A stretch of 12,624 bases of DNA. Source: an uncultured Bacilli bacterium (lineage in GTDB: Bacteria; Bacillota_I; Bacilli_A; RF39; UBA660). Each line of letters opens with the position of its first letter. The first letter of the stretch is position 1. Position numbers and translations under genes: made by a program. The stretch spans positions 1 through 12,624 of the forward strand of contig CANRDQ010000037.1 in assembly GCA_947629395.1 (NCBI GenBank), read 5' to 3'. Below are positions 1 through 4,740 of the stretch, one piece after another. The notes under the pieces are model-generated. The model saw nothing but the letters and a program-made list of their open reading frames with translations. It did no database searches and was not told where the DNA came from.

Positions 1-91
1 CAAGAGGAGCACTTTCCATTACTTTATGTCCTTTACTAGCAAAGTAATCTAACCACATCTTACGTATTTGATAATGAGTTAATTTTTCCAT
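1..91 (-). CDS. alaS: Alanyl-tRNA synthetase, N-terminus only (runs off the window)
   Basis: Only the first 30 codons are inside the window. They read MEKLTHYQIRKMW, then LDYFASKGHKV and ESAPL, the typical N-terminus of bacterial AlaS (QIRxMWLDFFxxKGHxxxxSAxLVP), which charges tRNA-Ala in the cytoplasm. The ATG overlaps the stop of the upstream kinase gene by one base (TAATG). A strong GGAGG lies 7 nt before the ATG, inside the end of the kinase frame, so the start is well supported and the two genes are translationally linked. The unit is led by an alanine-specific T-box upstream of the kinase, which independently supports the identity. The remaining ~850 residues expected for AlaS are outside the window. 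Confidence 0.93.
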   Translation of the reverse strand, partial: MEKLTHYQIRKMWLDYFASKGHKVMESAPL

Positions 92-627
92 TACAGCACC
101 TCCTTATCTGCAATCATAATGGCATCTTCTTTTAATTTTTCTAGTGTAGTATTTTCTATATCATAATCATAACCATCATAGTTATCTAAAGCTGTTTCTG
201 TAATATGTTTTTGTTGTTTTCCAGTTAAATCATTTTCAAAATCAGCTCTATGAATATGAATTCTAATGGCATTAGGACATTTTTCTTTAACAAATTCATA
301 TTCTAATGGAAGACGAACATCAGTAACTAGTGCAATATCATAAAAATTATCTAACACTTCCATATCTTCTACTAAACGTGTTACAAAGAAATAATGTTTA
401 CCCATCTTTTCTCTAATTACACCTGTTCCAAGTTCTTGAAGTAACTCTCTAGGTTTAGTTTCTTCTCTTCCATCCCATCCAAAATAATCAATCGCAAAAT
501 GTTTGATGTATTTGGAAATTTGCATAATACAAACTTTTTTACCTTTACTTTCTAAATATTCTTTCATAAAAGATCCAAAAGTATCTTTTCCATTTCTAGC
601 TTTTCCACCTATTAGTATTACTTTCAT
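91..627 (-). CDS. Deoxynucleoside monophosphate kinase-like P-loop kinase
   Basis: This is a 178-aa cytoplasmic protein. It opens with a Walker A loop, GGKARNGKDT (residues 7-16), in which Asp follows the P-loop Lys, as in phage-type dNMP kinases. Other family-like segments are ELLQELGTGVIR (61-72), VTDVR (101-105, like the VTDVRFPNE segment of dNMP kinases) and HITETALDNY (141-150). The family transfers phosphate from ATP to deoxynucleoside monophosphates; which dNMP is used cannot be read from the sequence. The ATG has an AGAGGTG site 8 nt upstream. It sits between the alanine T-box and alaS and shares a TAATG junction with alaS, so its transcription should rise when uncharged tRNA-Ala accumulates. 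That placement is unusual for a nucleotide kinase. A role in tRNA or alanine metabolism is possible but not supported by motifs. Confidence 0.8.
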   Translation of the reverse strand: MKVILIGGKARNGKDTFGSFMKEYLESKGKKVCIMQISKYIKHFAIDYFGWDGREETKPRELLQELGTGVIREKMGKHYFFVTRLVEDMEVLDNFYDIALVTDVRLPLEYEFVKEKCPNAIRIHIHRADFENDLTGKQQKHITETALDNYDGYDYDIENTTLEKLKEDAIMIADKEVL

Positions 628-648
628 TTTATTTCACCTCTCTAAATT

Positions 649-707
649 AAATAAAAAGACCAATTAAATTAGGAGTGCATAAGCACGGTACCATCCTAAA
701 ATTGGTC
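649..707 (-). terminator. T-box intrinsic terminator before the kinase-alaS unit
   Basis: GACCAATT followed by AGGA (694-707) pairs with TCCT followed by AATTGGTC (658-674), and a U-rich run follows (649-657). The TCCT is shared with the T-box antiterminator, so the two structures exclude each other. Confidence 0.88.
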
Positions 708-826
708 TTAATTAGCATAACGGTTTTACCGAAAAAACTCTAGAAGTAGCTTTCTTAAAGGATAACATATTAGCTCTCACCTATACTAACTCTCTGTAAA
801 GTTATAGACTTTAATACTCATCTTCT
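649..826 (-). ncRNA. T-box leader, alanine-specific (controls kinase-alaS)
   Basis: This is a full T-box riboswitch read on the minus strand. Stem I base AGAAG (822-826) pairs with CTTCT, and TTAAAG pairs with CTTTAA. Between them is a specifier loop with AGTA on the 5' side and GAAAGCTA on the 3' side, giving specifier codon GCU (Ala) at 748-750 followed by the usual purine. The distal part carries the AG-rich bulge and a GGTGAGA loop. A small stem III (CGG/CCG) is at 721-731. The T-box motif AGGATGGTACCGTG is at 684-697, and its UGGU (690-693) matches an ACCA acceptor end, as expected for tRNA-Ala with A73. Uncharged tRNA-Ala should favour the antiterminator (AGGA/TCCT plus GTGC/GCAC) and allow transcription of the kinase and alaS. 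Confidence 0.93.
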
Positions 827-837
827 ATTAACGTTTT

Positions 838-1977
838 TTAATTATTTGAAATTTTTGTCATAACATTTAACTTTTCATCTACAAAAAGTAAAATGACCTT
901 AATTGATGCAATCACAGGTGTTGCAACAATCATTCCTAATATACCAAAGAAATGTTGAAAAATCAAGAGTCCAATCATAATTGTTACAGGATGTAATTTC
1001 ATAGCGTGTCCCATGATAATTGGTTGATAGAAATTGTTCTCTAGTATTTGTACTACTATAATTGAAATTAAAGCACATACTCCTGTCATTGGAGAAATTG
1101 TAAATCCAACTATAACCGCAGGAGCTCCTCCTATATAAGGACCAAAATAAGGAATAACATCGGTTATCGCACAGAAAAAGGCAAAAATAAGTGGTGCTTT
1201 TAAACCTGCTAGAGTAAGTCCAACTGCCTGTGTTAAAAACACTAAAAGCATAATTATAAATACACCCTGAACATAACTACGAAGAGATTTATTAACTCGA
1301 TCAATCAAATCATTAGAGTTTTCTTTCCAAGATTTAGGTAAAATTTTTAAGGTAATAGGACGTAACTTATCAAAATCATATAATAAATAGAATCCTACCA
1401 TAATACCTAAAATAAATACTACTCCTCCATTAATAAATGATCTAGTAATACCAATTAAAGTTGCAGGTAAATCTTTAGTTATATTACCACTAAAAGTTTC
1501 CATACTATCTAAAATTTGATTTTTAGTAGTCGTTAAATTTAAAGAAGTATTGTTAGATAATCTCTTAAAGATACCAACTACAAACTCTTTAACTTCATCC
1601 ATAATTCTTGGTATTTCTACTATAAACTCTTTTATTTGATTTATAAAACTAGGAGTTAGAAAATATCCAATTAAGAATAGTCCACCAAATATCAGTACAT
1701 ATACAATTAAACATCCCAATAATCGTGGAATTTTCTTATCCTCTAAAAATCTAACCATTGGATCACAGAGCCATGCAATTAATATTCCTATAAATAAAGG
1801 TGCTATAACTACAAATAAATTTTTAATAACGGCTAGTAGATTCCATGATATAAATAAATTAGTAATTAATACAATTAATAAAATAAGTGCTATTATAAAC
1901 CCTATTCTTAGTATTTTTGTTGCTAAAGATACCATTTCATTGATTTTAGCGACATCTAAAGACTCCTTTTTTCTCAT
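838..1977 (-). CDS. AI-2E family transporter (YrrI/YtvI-like membrane protein)
   Basis: This is a 379-aa polytopic membrane protein, a normal length for the AI-2E transporter family (PF01594). Hydrophobic spans are visible near residues 24-45, 50-71, 86-108, 180-201, 236-258, 262-285, 298-312 and 330-360. A soluble stretch at 110-175 follows the third span. Family signatures are DVIPYFGPYIGGAP (273-286) and the ENNFYQPIIMG...LHP region (313-330). Members export small molecules or act as Na+/H+ antiporters; the substrate here cannot be assigned, and the name does not prove autoinducer-2 export. The gene lies just upstream of the alaS unit, as yrrI does in B. subtilis, so this looks like old synteny. 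The ATG has GAGGTG 9 nt upstream. Its stop lies only ~11 nt before the T-box structure, so read-through into that leader is possible. Confidence 0.9.
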   Translation of the reverse strand: MRKKESLDVAKINEMVSLATKILRIGFIIALILLIVLITNLFISWNLLAVIKNLFVVIAPLFIGILIAWLCDPMVRFLEDKKIPRLLGCLIVYVLIFGGLFLIGYFLTPSFINQIKEFIVEIPRIMDEVKEFVVGIFKRLSNNTSLNLTTTKNQILDSMETFSGNITKDLPATLIGITRSFINGGVVFILGIMVGFYLLYDFDKLRPITLKILPKSWKENSNDLIDRVNKSLRSYVQGVFIIMLLVFLTQAVGLTLAGLKAPLIFAFFCAITDVIPYFGPYIGGAPAVIVGFTISPMTGVCALISIIVVQILENNFYQPIIMGHAMKLHPVTIMIGLLIFQHFFGILGMIVATPVIASIKVILLFVDEKLNVMTKISNN

Positions 1978-2005
1978 TATGAGTTCACCTCTACTTTATA
2001 GATAC

Positions 2006-2033
2006 ATTATAACATGAAAGTTAAATAAGTAAA
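2006..2033 (-). promoter_or_regulatory. Promoter of the AI-2E family gene (extended -10)
   Basis: The -10 is a perfect TATAAT (2006-2011) preceded by TGT, making an extended -10. The -35 is TTTACT (2028-2033) with a 16-nt spacer. It lies divergent to the yigZ-type promoter, with the two -35 boxes 23 bp apart. Confidence 0.75.
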
Positions 2034-2056
2034 ATAAATTTTATTTTCTCTTCCCT

Positions 2057-2084
2057 TTTACTTTACAACTAAATATTATATAAT
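2057..2084 (+). promoter_or_regulatory. Promoter of the YigZ-family gene
   Basis: TTTACT (2057-2062) is followed after 16 nt by TATAAT (2079-2084). The start point expected about 7 nt downstream is near 2091, only about 10 nt before the likely ATG at 2101, so the mRNA would have almost no 5' leader. Confidence 0.7.
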
Positions 2085-2100
2085 ATTATTGGTGATGAAA

Positions 2101-2676
2101 ATGTATACAATAAATGAAGAATTTAATAATACATTAATTATCAAAAATTCTAAATTTATCACTTATTTTAAGCATATAAACAATAAAGAAGATGTAGTTA
2201 ATTATTTAAATTATTTAAAAGAAGAACATCCAAAAGCGACACATTATTGTTATGCTTATATAATTGATGAAGATAAAAAAAGTAGTGATGATGGTGAACC
2301 TAGTGGTACAGCGGGAAGACCTATGCTTAAGGTTTTAGAAGAAGAAAATTTAAATCATGTTTTATGTGTAGTGGTTAGATATTTTGGAGGTATTAAACTA
2401 GGTGCAGGTGGTCTTCTGAGAGCATATACGAAATCAGTTTCATCTTCTTTAAAACTTACTAACTTAATAACTTTAACTAAAGGAAATATCATTAAAATTA
2501 CTTTTTCATATGAAGAAACTAAAAATATAGATTATCTCTTAAAAGATGCAAATATCATTTCTAAAAAATATGATGAATTAATTACTTATACAGTTTTTGT
2601 AACAGAAGATATTTTAAATCTTTTAAAACAAAGTAATATAGATTTTAAAATTATTAAAGAAAATACTTACTATTAA
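2101..2676 (+). CDS. yigZ: YigZ/IMPACT family protein (UPF0029)
   Basis: This is a 191-aa cytoplasmic protein. The N-terminal IMPACT/UPF0029 domain carries SKFITYF, HPKATHYCYAY, DDGEPSGTAG, and the hallmark VRYFGGIKLGAGGLLRAY. A C-terminal DUF1949-like ferredoxin-fold part follows. Length and motifs match the bacterial YigZ/YvyE family, which has been linked to translation or stress functions; the exact reaction is unsettled. Possible starts at 2089 (TTG), 2092 (GTG) and 2095 (ATG) also exist. I prefer ATG 2101 because GGTGAT sits just upstream as the only Shine-Dalgarno-like site and because family members begin with a short MYT-type N-terminus. This is the only plus-strand gene in the window. 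It is monocistronic and converges on the C39-like gene. Confidence 0.9.
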   Translation: MYTINEEFNNTLIIKNSKFITYFKHINNKEDVVNYLNYLKEEHPKATHYCYAYIIDEDKKSSDDGEPSGTAGRPMLKVLEEENLNHVLCVVVRYFGGIKLGAGGLLRAYTKSVSSSLKLTNLITLTKGNIIKITFSYEETKNIDYLLKDANIISKKYDELITYTVFVTEDILNLLKQSNIDFKIIKENTYY

Positions 2677-2679
2677 AAG

Positions 2680-2698
2680 AACAGGATTAAATCCTGTT
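2680..2698. terminator. Bidirectional terminator between the yigZ-type gene and the C39-like gene
   Basis: ACAGGAT (2681-2687) pairs with ATCCTGT (2691-2697) around a 3-nt loop. A T-run follows on the plus strand (TTTTATTTTT) and a T-rich tract on the minus strand (TCTTTTAAT). It lies 4 nt after the plus-strand stop and abuts the minus-strand stop, so it can serve both convergent genes. Confidence 0.85.
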
Positions 2699-3286
2699 TT
2701 ATTTTTCATTAGAAACTGCTATAAACCATTTACCAATTGGTGTATTTATAAAGTTATTTATTTCAGAAAAACTCATAGTATTCTTATCTTGATAAAGTGG
2801 ATTACAAACAATAAATTTCTCATTTTCATAACCACATAATAATATAGCATGAAAATAATCATTGACCATTCCCACAATTATTAAGATTTTTCCTTCTTGA
2901 AGTTTTTCTAAAAATAAATTACTATCTATATTTATGCCGTTTATGACTTCAGTACCCCTATTCTGGGCTTGATTTATAAATTCTTTATATTCTTTCATAG
3001 AATTGTTAAATAAACTTTCTTCCAAATAATTATTACTATTATCAAAGAAATCTTTACTAGAATGATATATTTCAGTATGTAAACCATTTTTTGAAAAATG
3101 CCAAGCTAAGGCTGCTAAAGGAGTTCCATCCATACAATAAGAATGATAAGATTTATAATATTTTCGTTCATATTGCCAATTAGCTTTAGGAATAATCTTA
3201 TAATACTCTAAAACCATCAACATACAAGCAATAGCACAAGTATTATTTTTTCTTTGCTTATAAGGTTTTATCTCTTCTATTTGCAT
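2699..3286 (-). CDS. C39-like (papain-fold) cysteine peptidase family protein
   Basis: This 195-aa protein has no signal peptide and no membrane span, so it is probably cytoplasmic. It shows the layout of the peptidase C39/C39_2 group. Gln11 (YKQRK) lies just before Cys17 (NNTCAIACMLMVLEYY), followed by His146 (DYFHAILLCGY) and Asn162 (VCNPL), which together give a Cys-His-Asn triad with an oxyanion Gln. The usual DP of C39 is NP here, so activity is plausible but not proven. No ABC exporter domain or bacteriocin gene is next to it, so a role in double-glycine leader processing is not indicated. It has its own promoter and lies between two hairpin terminators, making a single-gene unit. The Shine-Dalgarno site is weak (GTGAT). 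Substrate unknown. Confidence 0.62.
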   Translation of the reverse strand: MQIEEIKPYKQRKNNTCAIACMLMVLEYYKIIPKANWQYERKYYKSYHSYCMDGTPLAALAWHFSKNGLHTEIYHSSKDFFDNSNNYLEESLFNNSMKEYKEFINQAQNRGTEVINGINIDSNLFLEKLQEGKILIIVGMVNDYFHAILLCGYENEKFIVCNPLYQDKNTMSFSEINNFINTPIGKWFIAVSNEK

Positions 3287-3320
3287 ATTATCACATACTT
3301 TCTAGAATTTAATTAAGCCA

Positions 3321-3350
3321 ATTATATAATTTTATTTTGTTTTATGTCAA
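3321..3350 (-). promoter_or_regulatory. Promoter of the C39-like gene
   Basis: TTGACA (3345-3350) is a perfect -35 and TATAAT (3321-3326) a perfect -10, with an 18-nt spacer. It sits directly after the trpS terminator and gives a leader of about 30 nt. Confidence 0.82.
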
Positions 3351-3373
3351 TAAAAAACAGGACTGAATCCTGT
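3351..3373 (-). terminator. Terminator of trpS
   Basis: On the minus strand ACAGGA (3368-3373) pairs with TCCTGT (3357-3362) around a 5-nt loop, followed by six Ts. The core stem is the same as in the terminator at 2680-2698. Confidence 0.85.
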
Positions 3374-3378
3374 TTTTG

Positions 3379-4359
3379 TTATCTTACTACTCCCATTCTT
3401 TCTTTCATAACACTGTATTTCTTACGAGCTAATTCTCTAGATTTTTTAATACCTTCATCTAAAATCTTATCTATTTCACTACTATTAATAATTTCTTTAT
3501 ATTTCTTTTGAATATTTCCAATATGTTCAGCTGTAATATCTGCAACAAATCTTTTGAATTCTCCATAACCTTTGCCCTTAAACATTTCTTCGATATCAGA
3601 AATAGAATAATCTGTTATAGATACAACTATATTTATTAAGTTAGAAATTCCTGGTTTATTTTCTTCATCAAATTTTATTTCATTATCACTATCAGTAGTA
3701 GCTCCCATAATCTTCTTTTTAATATCTTCTTCAGTGTCAAACATATTAATTACTCCAGCAGGGTTAACTTCTGATTTACTCATCTTTTTACTTGGGTCTT
3801 TTAAATCTTTAATTTTAGTTCCTTCTTTAGTAACTAATGGTTCTGGTAATACAAAAGTTTCTCCATACTTATTATTAAATCTTTCGGCAACATCTCTTGC
3901 TAGTTCTACGTGTTGTTTTTGATCAATTCCTACTGGTACATAATCAGTATCACAATAAAGAATATCAGCTGCCATTAAAATTGGATAAGTTAAAAGTCCT
4001 ACTGAGAAGTTTTTTGTCTCTTTACTTTTTTCTTTAAATTGAATCATACGTGATGCTTCTCCATAATAAGTAGTACATTCAAGTAAATATGACATCCCTG
4101 GAATAAATTCATTTTCTGATTGTAAATAAATTACATTTTGCTTAGGATCAATTCCACAAGCAATATACATGGCAAGTAGTTTTCTAATTCTTTCTCTTAA
4201 CTCTTTTGGGTCTTGAGGTATTGTTAAAGCGTGTAAATCTGCGACAAATAAATATGATTCATATTTTCCTTGCATATTTACCATTTGTCTTATTGAACCT
4301 ATATAATTTCCTAAAGTAAGTTCTCCTGTTGGTTTAATTCCTGTTAAAATTCTTTTCAT
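3379..4359 (-). CDS. trpS: Tryptophanyl-tRNA synthetase
   Basis: This is a 326-aa class I aminoacyl-tRNA synthetase of normal bacterial length. It attaches Trp to tRNA-Trp in the cytoplasm. The N-terminus MKRILTGIKPTGELTLGNYIGS includes the HIGH-type signature TLGN (15-18). The KMSKS loop is KKMSKS (191-196). Other TrpS landmarks are FVADLHALT (38-46), LLTYPILMAADILYCDTDYVPVGIDQKQH (122-150) and the helical C-terminal anticodon-binding part. The ATG is preceded by AGGAG (4369-4373) with a 9-nt gap. Upstream are a Trp T-box leader and a Trp-Trp leader peptide frame, so both transcription and perhaps translation respond to Trp-tRNA charging. A hairpin terminator ends it immediately, so it is monocistronic apart from the leader. 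Confidence 0.97.
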   Translation of the reverse strand: MKRILTGIKPTGELTLGNYIGSIRQMVNMQGKYESYLFVADLHALTIPQDPKELRERIRKLLAMYIACGIDPKQNVIYLQSENEFIPGMSYLLECTTYYGEASRMIQFKEKSKETKNFSVGLLTYPILMAADILYCDTDYVPVGIDQKQHVELARDVAERFNNKYGETFVLPEPLVTKEGTKIKDLKDPSKKMSKSEVNPAGVINMFDTEEDIKKKIMGATTDSDNEIKFDEENKPGISNLINIVVSITDYSISDIEEMFKGKGYGEFKRFVADITAEHIGNIQKKYKEIINSSEIDKILDEGIKKSRELARKKYSVMKERMGVVR

Positions 4360-4380
4360 TTAAATCATCTCCTATTATTT

Positions 4381-4416
4381 TCTATTTTATTTATTTTTTT
4401 CTACTTATAAAATAGA
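4381..4416 (-). promoter_or_regulatory. Inverted repeat linking leader peptide end to trpS ribosome binding site
   Basis: TCTATTTTAT (4407-4416) is the exact reverse complement of ATAAAATAGA (4381-4390), with a 16-nt A-rich loop. The first arm starts immediately after the second Trp codon of the leader frame; the second arm ends 7 nt before AGGAG of trpS. A ribosome paused on the Trp codons would cover the first arm. The stem is A/T-rich and probably weak, so the effect on translation is a hypothesis. Confidence 0.5.
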
Positions 4417-4443
4417 CCACCATCGTTTTACTAATAATTTCAT
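4405..4443 (-). CDS. Putative Trp leader peptide (MKLLVKRWWSIL) between T-box and trpS
   Basis: This 12-codon open frame starts with ATG (4441-4443) and has AGGAG 8 nt upstream, directly after the U-run of the T-box terminator. It therefore exists only on read-through transcripts. Codons 8 and 9 are TGG TGG, and TAA (4405-4407) ends the frame. Trp is rare in this window's proteins, so two adjacent Trp codons in a short, well-initiated frame in front of trpS suggest a charging sensor rather than chance. By analogy with rtpLP of B. subtilis (inference), ribosome stalling at the Trp codons would alter access to the trpS ribosome binding site. Right after the Trp codons begins one arm of a 10-bp inverted repeat whose other arm lies 7 nt before the trpS Shine-Dalgarno site. 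A longer in-frame reading through the T-box is an artefact of structured RNA. Confidence 0.7.
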   Translation of the reverse strand: MKLLVKRWWSIL

Positions 4444-4455
4444 AATATCATCTCC

Positions 4456-4497
4456 TAAAATAAAAGACTCTAGCCCTAAAAATAGGACAAGAGTCTT
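4456..4497 (-). terminator. T-box intrinsic terminator before the leader peptide and trpS
   Basis: AAGACTCT pairs with AGAGTCTT and GTCCTA with TAGGGC (one G-U, one inner mismatch) around a TTTT loop, followed by TTATTTT. The CCTA segment is shared with the antiterminator. Confidence 0.88.
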
Positions 4498-4690
4498 GTG
4501 CCACCTAATAATAGATTTATAACATATACATTCATATACGTTCTTTTGATAACGGGAAGAAATACCCGACTTTTCATACTTTAATAATTTCAAAAAAGTT
4601 CTCATTGGTCCATTCAATATCAATCCACTATAACTTTTCATCAACCAGTTACTTTCTACAAGCTTCTTCGATATCTACTTCTCCAAATCA
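4456..4690 (-). ncRNA. T-box leader, tryptophan-specific (controls trpS)
   Basis: This is a complete T-box riboswitch. At the Stem I base, TTGG (4683-4686) pairs with CCAA (4605-4608), then GATATC pairs with GATATT (one G-U). The specifier loop between has AGAAGTA on the 5' side and GAATGGA on the 3' side, giving specifier UGG (Trp) at 4610-4612 followed by A. Stem III is CGGG/CCCG near 4550-4565. The T-box motif is TTAGGTGGCAC; its UGGC (4500-4503) would pair with a GCCA acceptor end, as expected for bacterial tRNA-Trp with discriminator G73. The antiterminator (TAGG/CCTA plus CAAG/CTTG) competes with the terminator. Uncharged tRNA-Trp should switch trpS on. Confidence 0.93.
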
Positions 4691-4711
4691 ACGATTTAAA
4701 TTACATTATAA

Positions 4712-4740
4712 ATGTTACCATATTTTTTAAGATTTGTCAA
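4712..4740 (-). promoter_or_regulatory. Promoter of the trpS leader
   Basis: TTGACA (4735-4740) is followed after 17 nt by TAACAT (4712-4717), with TGG just before it as an extended -10. A TATAAT at 4705-4710 is also present but has no good -35 at proper distance. The -35 includes the TGA stop of the upstream pentapeptide-repeat gene. Confidence 0.65.

Noticed and set aside
649..826. A leader peptide in the alanine leader similar to the Trp one
   Set aside because: The kinase ATG follows the T-box terminator by about 20 nt; no short frame with a run of Ala codons fits between.
2699..3286. C39-like protein as part of a bacteriocin or lantibiotic exporter
   Set aside because: No ABC transporter domain, no double-glycine leader peptide gene and no immunity gene are nearby; the gene is a single unit.
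3734..3922. Plus-strand 62-codon frame
   Set aside because: Lies wholly antisense to trpS in a conserved region (around the KMSKS loop) and has no promoter or ribosome binding site.
4405..4644. A 79-codon minus-strand frame covering the trpS leader
   Set aside because: Most of it lies in the Stem I to terminator part of the Trp T-box, so its codons reflect RNA structure. Only its last 12 codons, with their own ATG and Shine-Dalgarno site, are kept as a leader peptide.
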